Below, piece by piece: positions 1-10,459 of a stretch of DNA of 64,000 nt. The notes under the pieces were generated by a model. The model was not told the origin of the DNA and ran no database searches. It worked only from the letters and a program-made list of their open reading frames with translations. Every line of letters begins with the position of its first letter. The stretch's first letter is position 1. This DNA is from Microstegium vimineum (taxonomy: Eukaryota > Streptophyta > Magnoliopsida > Poales > Poaceae), in assembly GCA_022036555.1 (NCBI GenBank), contig CM039124.1, forward strand, positions 49,604,785 to 49,668,784. The letters run 5' to 3'. The translations under genes and the position numbers were made by a program.

Positions 1-1197
1 AAATTAACGCTAAACATAGCAACTATTTTTAAGGCAGGGACCAGCCCACTACTCAGTAAGGCATGACCCATTGCTCGAGGGCCCCCTCTACACCAGCTGT
101 GGCGACAAGTCACGGACCGAGGGGCGAGCGAACGACCCCCGGCTCCTACCTCGACGATAAGTGACGGACCGAGGGGGCGAGGGGAACGACCCCCCGACTC
201 CTACCTCGACGAACGAAGGACGTACGAGGGGTCGATACGAACGATCCCTCGACCTCTACCTCGACCTCTCCAACCCCGTCTCTGCTCAGACCCCGTCAGT
301 GCTCCGACCTCTACCTCGACCAGGGGTCGAACGGACGACCCCCCGGACGAGAGGCTCGATTAACCCAACTGCTCCCGACATGGGTTAAAGTGAAACCACC
401 TAACGACATGGGCGCCCGCGTCCGCTGTCAAATCCGCCAACTCCCCGTCAAGTCCCCGATTCCTGTCAACTGTGCCCCCACTGTCGCCACTACGCGAGTA
501 CGGACTCCAGCAGTACCCCTCGGAAGTGAACAGTGCGACCCTCGACGACGACTTCGGGAATGCGACAGAGCCACGCAGGGCTCGACCCCTCCCTCGACCG
601 GGGGCTCGACCCCTCTCTCCGACAACTCCAGTATGGGGGTCGTCCCATCCGCCCCGTCCCGCTTCAGCCGTGGGATTCGTGCCCGCCTGCGGACGCTGTG
701 CTGCGGCGACTTCTACTGCCGCCACGACCGGGGACGCCAGAAGGACGGGAAAGGGCCATGCCGCCACAGTGCTCAACATCTCTCCGCCAACATTGTGTCG
801 AAAACACGCCGCCCATACCATACAGTTAGGGCCCTGTACCCTCGGACCTCCCCTTGGTCTATAAAAGGGGACGCCGAGGTAGAGAATAGGGGGCTCTGGG
901 GATTCGGACATGGAATCACTCATCAGACTTCAGCTCTGACCTCCACACTCTACACACCCCGCCACTCGATCGACCCGCCGGGTGGCCAACTCCGTGTAAC
1001 ACAGCTTGTACCCCCCCTCTACGAGCACGTTTTGGGTGCGAGATAATACAAGTCATCCTCCCCGCTGGACGTAGGGCCTTCTTTACCCGAACCAGGATAA
1101 ACCTTGTGTCCATCTTGCATCACGTCTGAGAGAGGGAGCACGCGATATACAAATTTACTCGTTGGTGGTCTTGACCCCCGCGGTCATAACACCGACA
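1..1197 (+). repeat. LTR of copy 1 (left edge outside window)
   Basis: The segment aligns along its length with the 5' LTR at 9169-10402 and ends in the same CCGACA. The LTR promoter TATA box (TATAAAA) is at 860-866. Next comes the same putative primer-binding site beginning TGGCGCGCCAGG. Several long open frames on both strands (for example 390-1046 plus and 360-923 minus) are chance readings of this GC-rich LTR and are not genes. Confidence 0.9.
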
Positions 1198-1253
1198 GTT
1201 GGCGCGCCAGGTAGGGGAATTGCGTGTCGATCAACTCCGAACTACTCTCTCAG

Positions 1254-3220
1254 ATGGATCCCACCATCCCACCGTTTCCATTCACCGCCGTCATCTGGTT
1301 CGGTAGTCTAGGGTTCGATCCACGGACCAGTGGCGACTTCATAGTCTTTCCCTCCGCTCGTGGCCTGGACGCCAGCAGCACCGGCACACCGGGGCTGGCA
1401 AGGGTCAGGAGACGGCCCCCCCTCCGCTTGCGCCTCTGGCCTGCGATCAAGAGGAGACGTGAGCGGCTCCGACGCGCTCGTTGTCGTGCAGATTCCGAGG
1501 TGCCAAACGTCGTTTCCCCGGCCCCAGCTGGTGATACAGTCCCTTCTCCCAGGGGTTCGTTTGACCCATGCTCGTGGGCCGAGGGCGGGCGCCCCTCTGA
1601 GTGGACTTTGGCTCCGCCGCATCGTCGTCCCTAGGGACCCCGCGGCCTCTCCGCACACTTCGACCCCATCGCCACCGCGTGACCCATTCTCGCGCGGGCA
1701 CCACGACAATGCAGTGCTCTCTTCCGCCTCGCAGGATTGCAGATACAGACACGTGACGGGTCTCCAGGGACTCCGCCGCGTGCGACGGCCGTTCCCGTCA
1801 CCACCTCTTCACCGGGCGAGCCGGGACTACCCCGTACATGGGGCACGTTGCGGCGGTCGCCTGGCGGAGGAGCGCAGGGGTCCTTCCCCCACTTCTACCA
1901 CGCCGACCCCGACTCGGACTCTCCCGACGAGAGTTACGACTCCACCCGGGAGTGCTTCCACCTCGATGAACAAGCCGACCCGCTGGACGACGTCGACGAC
2001 ACCGCGGCCACCGAAGAAGGAGGAGGGCCAACGCTACACCGGCACGAGATGCAATCCCCCAAGTCCTGATAGAGCCGATCCACCCCCAGACGTCCAGATT
2101 GCGCAGGTCCGAGAGCGTCTCAGCAAGCTCGAGGAGGAGCGCCTGCGTCTTCAGCAGCTCGAGCACGCCCTCGAGCGGATCGAGGGCGTCCTCAGGGTGG
2201 AGGAGCTCGCGAGCGGGCCCGGGAAGTCCACCGGCAGATCGTCAAGGAGGGGGCCGTCGACACCCCGAGTCTTCAACCGCGCTAGCCAGAATGTCGTAGC
2301 GACCGCGATGCTGCTCCCGCGACATGCCGGCGCCATCGACCCCCAAGCACGACGTATCAGGGACGAAATCCAGGGGCTCCTTCAAACTACGGCCGTGCAG
2401 CAGGCGGAGAGCTCAGCCTCGAGGCGTCGAGGGGCTGCCTCTGAGCGACAAGCGGTGCCACCTCGACAGAATCGAGAGGTCTCAATCCATCAGAACAAGG
2501 CACCCCAGGGCCAAGTCGAGCGACGACCGGTTCACGAACGCCTCGTCGACGATCGACCCCCTCGGGTGAACAATCGACGTTGGTACGACGACGCCGTGGC
2601 TCGAGGCTACAGCGCTCAGCGGGGTGGGCGCTACGACAGCGACGAAGATCGATGTCGGTCTCCGGAGCCACCGGGGCCCCGAGTCTTCGGTAGAACTATC
2701 GGCGGGCCTCCCTGTCCGTCCGTTTCCGTCCACACCACTAGCCTGGTCAAGTACAACGGCGAGACCAAGCCAGAACTCTGGCTTGCCGACTTCAGGCTGG
2801 CATGCCAGCTGGGTGGAGCCAACAATGACCACGTCATCATTCGACAACTTCCACTGTTCCTCTCCGACACCGCTCGAAGGTGGCTCGAGGAGCTACCCCC
2901 GGACTTGATCCAGGACTGGCCCGACCTGGTCCGGATCTTCGAGGGCAACTTCAAGGGCACCTACGAGCGGCCGGGCAACCCCTGGGACCTTCGCAGCTGC
3001 AAGCAGAAGCCAGGGGAGACCCTCCGCGCCTTCACCCGCCGGTTCTCGAAGCAGCGTACCGCACGGACCCACATCTCCGACCACGAGGTCATCATGGCGT
3101 TCATCGCCGGGATAACCGCAAGGAGGGGGGCGGGGCTGGGGCAAACACCCCCAAAACCGCCAACGAGCTCATGGCGCATCCCCACTAGCAGTTGGCGAAA
3201 AGGCCGTTGGCGCATTTTTG
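1254..3220 (+). pseudogene. gag fragment of copy 1, truncated by gap
   Basis: This is the start of a Tat-type gag. The capsid-like part is recognisable at about 2740-3115 in one frame (motifs SLVKYNGETKPE and WPDLVRIFEGNF), the conserved retrotransposon gag domain. Upstream is a Glu/Arg/Leu-rich coiled-coil stretch (2094-2200). The reading frame is broken several times by one-base differences in G or C runs compared with copy 2. The last 110 bases before the gap match copy 2 poorly, with clustered indels, as expected at a low-quality contig end. The zinc-finger part and pol are absent. Confidence 0.8.
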
Positions 3221-3320
3221 NNNNNNNNNNNNNNNNNNNNNNNNNNNNNNNNNNNNNNNNNNNNNNNNNNNNNNNNNNNNNNNNNNNNNNNNNNNNNNNN
3301 NNNNNNNNNNNNNNNNNNNN
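3221..3320. other. assembly gap (100 N)
   Basis: Exactly 100 N, the conventional length for a gap of unknown size. Left of it is retroelement gag; right of it is non-element sequence upstream of the SWI3D-like exons. The missing DNA probably includes the rest of element copy 1 and the first exon(s) of the SWI3D-like gene. Confidence 0.99.
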
Positions 3321-4542
3321 TCCATGTGGCCCCTCCCTTTGTGGTGGCCCTTTTTGCGCCACAAAGATGCTGTGATCTCTCGGTTGGGGTAAATTGGGGA
3401 TTTTCGTGACAGTTGGTTGGGGATGTTCGGAAGAGGCGTCCTGTAGATTTAGTTCACTGGTAACCCGTCCCCTTTTAGCTTATTGTTGTGCAATTTGAAC
3501 GTTGTTATCGGAGACCAGCTAAATTGGTGTCCCTAGTTGCTTTGTGATGTGTTGATTACTGGTGTTTTTGGTTATATAGCTTTATTTAGTGGCATGCTGT
3601 TAATTTAAGTAGTTTACTTTTCTGAACCTAGAATCTTATAACATGCTGTTAATTGAAGATTAGCTGCTTTAACTGTTAATTTGTTATCTAGCTTCATATT
3701 GCTAATTTAAATGGCAATAATTTGCCTTTTAGGTTTCTTGTACCAAGGGGACTGATCCATGTTGCATTTTTCTCACCGTTTGGCATGTAACCAAGCTCAT
3801 AGCTACAAAAACCTGTATGGCTTACTGTGTGCCCAGTCTATCACTTAGTAAAGATGAATACATGTTACTTATCTAACCTATAGCTAATTTGGGGACAAAA
3901 TCAAGGTTTGTGGCATGTACTGCAAAAACTGATGCAAGCTTCCAGCCATTTTTTTTGGTGTAAAATTTGTTTGATTTTGAGAAATTTTTTCAAAGTTCTG
4001 CTCTGTCTCCAGTATCTACTTTGTGACTTTCTTAATGTGTTGTTGATGGAAGCAATAAAATGACGGGTTTCGAGATTAAAAAAACAGTTAAATCTGTGGG
4101 CCCAGTAAATCTGATAGTACCATGCTTACCCGCAGTAAGTCTGATAGGAATTTCCTTGTCTGTCATGTGTTTTGCAGTAGGCCAGTAACTGTTTTTGCAA
4201 TGTGTTAGGTTAATCACTTATAACTCCTAATTTTTTTCTAGTGTACAGCTTCTGACTATTCAAGGTATATTAGCAACCATTTCTATAGGATTAATATCGG
4301 GCTCAAAATCTTGTCTGTAATTCGTGGTTATTGTCTACTCAAAAGGGATATTATGATCTTTTTTTGGGTAGAATTGAAGAATTCAAATAACTCAACAGAC
4401 AAAGCATTCCAGTGATTCATGCTGACTTTCAAGGTCCCACATTATGTATTAGTCATGAATCCTGTTTCTCTTCTCTGCTCATTGCTTAAGGTAAATTGGG
4501 CCTCAGAATGAAAAATACAAATAATAACCCTTTCTTCCACAG
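3321..4542 (+). other. AT-rich stretch, probably 5' introns of the SWI3D-like gene
   Basis: This is AT-rich sequence with T-runs typical of plant introns, and it contains no convincing long open frame. The next recognisable exon begins after the acceptor at 4541-4542 and encodes the middle of a SWIRM domain. The preceding exon(s) therefore lie here unrecognised or in the N gap. No repeat was identified. Confidence 0.5.
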
Positions 4543-7500
4543 GATGGTTTTCATGGAAAGAAATCCACCCGTTGAGAAGCAGACCTTGCCTTCTTTTTTT
4601 AATGGAAAATCTGAGAAGCGGACACCTGAGGTATATTTGGCGATTAGAAATTCGATCATGATGAAATTTCATGCCAATCCTCAATTGCAGCTGGAGTCCA
4701 AAGATCTGGCTGAGTTATCAATCGGGGAGACTGATGCTCGGCAGGAAGTCTTGGAATTCTTGGATCACTGGGCTTGATAAATTTCCACCCTTTCCCACCA
4801 GCTGAACATGAGGAGAGTAAGGCAGTGGAGAGCCAAGACAATTCTAATGATGAGAAAGCTTCTTTGATCAAGCAGCTGTTTAAATTTGAATCAGTTCAGT
4901 CATATATGATGCCTTTACCAAAGAAAGAAGATGTGGGAGCTCCTCCCCCTCTGCCTAGCTTGTTTCCTGAACCTGTACTCATTGAAGATGTGGTTGCAGC
5001 AGCTGAGCCTTCTGTTGAGTACCACTGCAACTCCTGTTCAGTTGATTGCTCACGGAAGCGCTATCATTGTCGGACCCAGGTTTGGATTTTTTTGCTACAG
5101 TGCTGTAGTCCCTTCTGAAATTTTCTTGTATGTTTCATCAGCTTGTGCATACTGTAGCATTATATATCTGCACTTTGGATTCAGTATAAGTGTCGCATGT
5201 TACAGTATGCGGAGATATGCACTGTATTATTTGGAGGCAGACTGGATTCTTGTATACATATTTTTTTTCCAGTGTTGTTTTCTCCTTTTCCCAAATTGAT
5301 TGGGCATAGTCTATACTGCATAAAGAACAATCATTACAGCATTGGGTATGGAATTTGGGTGCAAGTAACCTGCCATCTTATGAATTCTGAGATCTATAAA
5401 CATCAATCTGATGTGACTTTGTCTTTCCGAAATGCTTCTCTGTGGCCTGTACTGCTTACGTCATCTTTGCGATGTCAACCTTCTTGTTACTGCCATTGTT
5501 TAAGAATCAGGAAGAGTTGGAGTTGTGTTTTGAATCTATTGATTGGTAATATGTTTTTTTTTTCCTTTCATTTTTGCAGGCAGATTTCGACCTCTGTTGT
5601 GATTGCTATAATGAAGGGAAGTTCGATCCAGGCATGGCCAAAACTGATTTCATCCTCATGGATTCTGCAGAAGTTTCAGGTGCTAGTGGTACTAGTTGGA
5701 CTGATGAGGAGACATTACTTCTTTTAGAAGGTTTGGAAATTTTTGGTGGAAAATGGCTGAGATTGCTGAACATGTTGCTACTAAGACAAAAGCACAATGC
5801 ATGTTGCACTTTCTTCAAATGCAAATTGAAGACCGCTTCCATGATGACGAAGATATTAATCAAAACATCCTAGTAAGTACAGAGCAAGCCACAACTGAGA
5901 AAGTCATTGCTGAAACATCTGAGAAAATGGAAGGGAGAGATACGGCGGATGAGAAGGCCTCGGAGAAACCAGAGGGAAACTGTGAAGAAACAAAAACTGA
6001 AGATGCAAGTGTTGTTTTAAATAAAGATATTCAGAATTCAGGTGGCAAAGATTCAGGTGCATCTCCGAGCACTGAAGAGCCAAAGCAATCTTCTGATGAG
6101 CAGCCTATAGTAAAGGAAAATTCTGCAGATGTAGATACTTCTGGTGAAAAATTATCAAATGTTGCTATTGATATCCTAAAGTCCGCATTTGAGGCTGCTG
6201 GTCACAGCCCAGAATATGAAGGTTCATTTGCTGATGCAGGAAATCCAGTTATGGCACTAGTAAGTACCATACTTATTGTTATTTTTAGTTATTTGTACAG
6301 TATGTACTGCCCAAGGACCTAAGATATGTCTATGCAGGCAGCATATTTAGCTGGTCTTGTGGAAGATGATAACACTACCACTTCATTCCGTAGTTCACTA
6401 AAAGCTATATCTGAGGCGTCTCCTGTGCTCCAATTAGCAAGTAGGCACTGTTTTATTCTTGATGATCCACCAAATGAACTCAAAGACATTTGTTCTAGTG
6501 TAAGGTAGGCAATGCTTGCACCTATTTTGCATAGAAGTGCTCACAAGTTTTTTCTGATGATATAAATGGAATGTGCTCTTGGCAGTAAGAAAAATGCAGA
6601 TGGTGACCAAACAAAAGATGAGGATATGATTCATAATTCAATTGATACTGAGAAAAAAGAGACCAATGACAATGAAGATAAGTCTTTATCTGTGGAAAAG
6701 AAAAACAATTCATCCATGTCACAAAATAACCACCCAGAATCAGACAATAAGAGCGTCTCAAGTGATGATTGCTCCTTAGTTGAGCCAAAAACCAATAATG
6801 CTAAGGAGTCAGGTGATTCAACTGCTATTGGGGATAAGAGTGCAACTGACACTACAAAAGGTTTAATAAGTTCCATGAAAGATTCAGTTTCCTGTAGATA
6901 AGCGAGTGATTGTGGTTTTATTAGCTTCTCCAGATGTTGTTGCAGGTAATACTAAACAAGTGAATGACTTACCAAGTGTTGAGGTGGAGGCTCCTGATGA
7001 TTCATCTTTAAAAGGCAAGGATGAGCTCAATAAGACTGAAGATGCAGTGGCCACACCAGCTACCGTACAGGAACAGAAACATACCCAAACATTGGAAAAT
7101 GGCGATAAGGAAGGTACTTCCATCTGTTTTTTTTACATAAAACTCTCTGTATGAAACCAGTAAAGGATAACCACACGTTTTCGCTCGGTTTCAATTAGAG
7201 CTTTATGTTTGCTGCCTTTTTATTGAAAGGACTGAATTATTATTTACTAACCTGGAGGTGACTATTTGCCTACTCAATTACATTTACAACTGTGACTGAT
7301 TCACATGTTAGGCAGATTGCTGATTTTACTGGCTACGATTCCTTATTTTACAATATATTTATTGCAATTTGCTAGCATGACATTGGATCGAGCTTCATCC
7401 AAGCAGAAGTAGATAGATCCAGAATAAGGCTTGCTGATTGCTACACTACTACTGCATGTATTTTTTTTTCCTGATTGACCAGCATGAAAGTAAATATTTT

Positions 7501-8157
7501 GTTGCTATTGCGTGTTACGTATTCCCTCAATCCTGCTAAGGGTGTTTGTGATAAATGGCATTGCCATCAATCCATTTTCAGCTGACTTCCTTTTTCTATA
7601 TATTGTCTATCTTCCAGAACCTAACAACATTGAAAGTGTAGTTGTCGATGAAGAGAAGGGATCTATAGTGATAGCCAACCAAGATGATTCCATAACTAGG
7701 CTCAAACGAGCAGCAGCCACTGCTGTTTCAGCAGCTGCTGTGAAAGCTAAGTTTCTCGGTGATCAGGAGGAATATCAAATTCGAAGGCTGACAGCACTTA
7801 TGATTGAAAAGCTGGTAATATGAAAATCCAATGATGGAACTGTACCTACTTCCTGTTGTTCTGTATACTGCTATCTACAATTCTTATTTATGATTCTTGT
7901 TTTTGGTGCAGTTCCAAAAAATAGAAGTGAAGATGTCATTGTTTTCAGAGATTGAGCAGGTGGTCCTTCGAACAAGAGAGTACACCGAGAAGACGAGAAA
8001 GAAACTCCTAATGGAACGAAATGCGATTATTGCAGCTCGGATGGGTGCATTGCCGTCTAGGCCAAACCAGCCTGGTGTAGCCGGAAACAGGTTACCACCT
8101 GGATATGGCAACCCTCCTGTAAGGCCTTCAAACGCAATGCCGCGGCCTGCCAGCTGA
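4543..8157 (+). pseudogene. SWI3D: SWI3D-like SWI/SNF chromatin-remodelling subunit (5' incomplete, frame-broken)
   Basis: This encodes a core scaffold subunit of plant SWI/SNF complexes, acting in the nucleus. GT-AG exons are 4543-5079, 5580-6259, 6338-6504, 6586-7113, 7618-7814 and 7912-8157 (stop TGA). Domain order is SWIRM (about 4543-4800, motif LPSFFNGKSEKRTPE), ZZ-type zinc finger (5020-5640, C-x2-C followed by CCDCYNEGKFDP), SANT/Myb (5690-5840, motif SWTDEETLLLLEG), an acidic Ser/Glu-rich stretch, and a C-terminal helix with leucine-zipper character (7912-8050). A ZZ finger between SWIRM and SANT identifies the SWI3D class. The 5' exon(s) are missing. One-base breaks occur near 4570 (C run), 4771 (G run), 5752 (G run) and 6890 (T run), with no nonsense substitution otherwise. 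The gene is therefore either intact but poorly polished, or a recent pseudogene. All splice sites look usable. Confidence 0.85.
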
Positions 8158-8503
8158 GGAAAATCTGGATTCCGGACACCCAGTGATTCTATACTCCATT
8201 CTTTTAGAAGCATACCTTAAAGACTCAAACCAGCCAGCTTGTTGTAGCATTTTTTTAGAAAGTACATTGTATAATTGTCTGTATAACTGCCCCTATGAAA
8301 ACTCACCATTTTCACATAATTTTCGTTGTACTTGCTTCTCCCAAACCTCCACAGCTGTTTTAAACCTTCAATCAGATCGGAAAAATCCAATGTTTTTACA
8401 ATGAACAGTCCACTCGACCAGTATTTGTGCTCAATTTACTCCAACCTATTTCAGTCGATCCGATCTACCCCTAGTGAGATGCCTCCCCACTGTGTATTTA
8501 AGT
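8158..8503 (+). other. 3' flank of the SWI3D-like gene
   Basis: This is presumed 3' UTR and downstream DNA. Short open frames at 8183-8547 show no recognisable protein similarity. No repeat is evident until about 8504. Confidence 0.45.
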
Positions 8504-8832
8504 TCATTTTTTGTGGGATGCCAACAAAGGATATCCTATGTTTATAAAAAAAACGCTTCATGAATTTTAAATCATTAATATTATGTTTGTATTTATAAGA
8601 TTAATTTAGTACTAACTCCATTTTAAATTTTTATTTATTGGTTTTTTTACACCAAGTTTGAACACTCATCTTATTCAAAAAAAAATGCAAAATATCACTT
8701 CTTTTGTTGGGTCTTGCTTTATTAATAAACTTAAATTTGATTATGTTTGCACAAAAATTCTGAATAAGATGAGTGGTCAAATTTGGTGTACAAAGTTAAA
8801 ATAAATTATAATTTGAAATAGAAGGAGTATAG
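8504..8832. repeat. AT-rich repeat, left copy, with MITE-like ends
   Basis: The segment from about 8504 closely matches 24943-25206 on the other side of the retroelement; both contain TTTTTTGTGGGATGCCAA and GGGTCTTGCTTTATTAAT. Inside, the part from 8612 (ACTAACTCCATTTTAAAT) to 8829 (ATTTGAAATAGAAGGAGT) has imperfect inverted ends, and CACTCATCTTATTC recurs inverted as GAATAAGATGAGTG. It therefore looks like a fold-back MITE within a larger repeat. The family was not identified. Confidence 0.6.
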
Positions 8833-8896
8833 ATGCTCCATGTCTATAGAAATAGTTGTGATTTTTTTTGTATAATTGACATATATATGTTGTCTA

Positions 8897-9156
8897 CTCG
8901 CTCCATCCCAAATTATAAGACATTCTAGAAATCCTGGAGAGTCAAAGCATTTTAAGTTTTACCAACAATTCTAGAAAAAATTATAAAGATTTATAATATT
9001 AAATAGACATACTATAAAAATATAATTGATAAATAATCTAATGATACTTAGTTGGTATTATAAATATTATTATATTATCATATAAGTTTGATCAAACTTG
9101 AGATACTTTGACTTTTTAAGATTCTTATAATGTCTTATAATTTGGGATTGAGAGAG
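8897..9156. mobile_element. Stowaway-type MITE (260 bp)
   Basis: The left end reads CTCGCTCCATCCCAAATTAT and the right end is its near-perfect reverse complement (ATAATTTGGGATTGAGAG). A TA dinucleotide sits on both sides (8895-8896 and 9157-9158), as expected for Tc1/mariner-type Stowaway elements. The interior is AT-rich and non-coding. The retroelement inserted only 12 bases to its right. Confidence 0.85.
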
Positions 9157-9168
9157 TAATGTACTATG

Positions 9169-10402
9169 TGTCGGGTACGAAGGTAAGGGGTACCCTAAAC
9201 CCTTCGATAAATTAACGCTAAACATAGCAACTATTTTTAAGGCAGGGACCAGCCCACTACTCAGTAAGGCATGACCCATTGCTCGAGGGCCCCCTCTACA
9301 CCAGCTGTGGCGACAAGTCACGGACCGAGGGCGAGCGAACGACCCCCCGGCTCCTACCTCGACGATAAGTGACGGACCGAGGGGGCGAGTGAACGACCCC
9401 CCGACTCCTACCTCGACGAACGAAGGACGTACGAGGGGTCGAACGAACGATCCCTCGACCTCTACCTCGACCTCTCCAACCCCGTCTCTGCTCAGACCCC
9501 GTCAGTGCTCCGACCTCTACCTCGACCAGGGGTCGAACGGAAAGACCCCCGGACGAGAGGCTCGATTAACCCAACTGCTCCCGACATGGGTTAAAGTGAA
9601 ACCACCTAACGACATGGGCGCCCGCGTCCGCTGTCAAATCCGCCAACTCCCCGTCAAGTCCCCGATTCCTGTCAACTGTGCCGCCACTGTCGCCACTACG
9701 CGAGTACGGACTCCAGCAGTACCCCTCGGAAAGTGAACAGTGCGACCCTCGACGACGACTTCGGGAATGCGACAGAGCCACGCAGGGCTCGACCCCTCCC
9801 TCGACCGGGGGCTCGACCCCTCTCTCCGACAACTCCAGTATGGGGGTCGTCCCATCCGCCCCGTCCCGCTTCAGCCGTGGGATTCGTGCCCGCCTGCGGA
9901 CGCTGTGCTGCGGCGACTTCTACTGCCGCCACGACCGGGGACGCCAGAAGGACGGGAAGGCCATGCCGCCACAGTGCTCAACATCTCTCCGCCAACATTG
10001 TGTCGAAAACACGCCGCCCATACCATACAGTTAGGGCCCTGTACCCTCGGACCTCCCCTTGGTCTATAAAAGGGGACGCCGAGGTAGAGAATAGGGGGCT
10101 CTGGGGGATTCGGACGATGGAATCACTCATCAGACTTCAGCTCTGACCTCCACACTCTACACACCCCGCCACTCGATCGACCCGCCGGGTGGCCAACTCC
10201 GTGTAACACAGCTTGTACCCCCCCTCTACGAGCACGTTTTGGGTGCGAGATAATACAAGTCATCCTCCCCGCTGGACGTAGGGCCTTCTTACCCGAACCA
10301 GGATAAACCTTGTGTCCATCTTGCATCACGTCTGAGAGAGGGAGCACGCGATATACAAATTTACTCGTTGGTGGTCTTGACCCCCGGGTCATAACACCGA
10401 CA
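9169..10402 (+). repeat. 5' LTR of copy 2 (1,234 bp)
   Basis: Begins TGTCGGGTACGAAGG and ends TAACACCGACA. The core promoter TATA box is at 10065-10071 (TATAAAA), followed by GGGGACGCC, so transcription should begin about 30 bases further on. The upstream part is a C- and GA-rich array of short motifs such as CTACCTCGAC and GACCGAGG. It is 353 bases longer than the 3' LTR. Confidence 0.93.
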
Positions 10403-10404
10403 GT

Positions 10405-10422
10405 TGGCGCGCCAGGTAGGGG
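10405..10422 (+). promoter_or_regulatory. Putative tRNA primer-binding site
   Basis: TGGCGCGCCAGGTAGGGG starts two bases after the 5' LTR. The leading TGG pairs with the CCA end of a tRNA, as expected for minus-strand priming. The same sequence follows the LTR of copy 1 at about 1200. The tRNA species was not assigned. Confidence 0.7.
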
Positions 10423-10459
10423 GAATTGCGTGTCGATCAACTCCGAACTACTCTCTCAG

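Larger units (their letters stand above)
1..3220 (+). mobile_element. Tat-lineage Ty3/gypsy element, copy 1 (5' part only)
   Basis: The window opens about 40 bases inside an LTR (its base 1 matches base 9209 of the complete copy at 9169-24845) and runs through the LTR, primer-binding site and most of gag before a 100-N gap. It is nearly identical by eye to the first 3.3 kb of the complete copy; most differences are one-base length changes in C or G runs. It has no 3' end: unrelated gene sequence follows the gap. So either more than 10 kb of element is missing in the gap, or a repeat-terminated contig was joined here. It lacks the 354-base deletion found in the 3' LTR of the complete copy. Confidence 0.9.

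Noticed and set aside
360..1113. Several long overlapping open frames on both strands in the first kilobase
   Set aside because: They lie in an LTR, recur in the LTRs at 9.2-10.4 kb and 24.0-24.8 kb, and have no family-like motifs; GC-rich sequence simply lacks stops.
2961..3409. Open frames reading through the N gap
   Set aside because: Ns were translated as X; these frames have no meaning.
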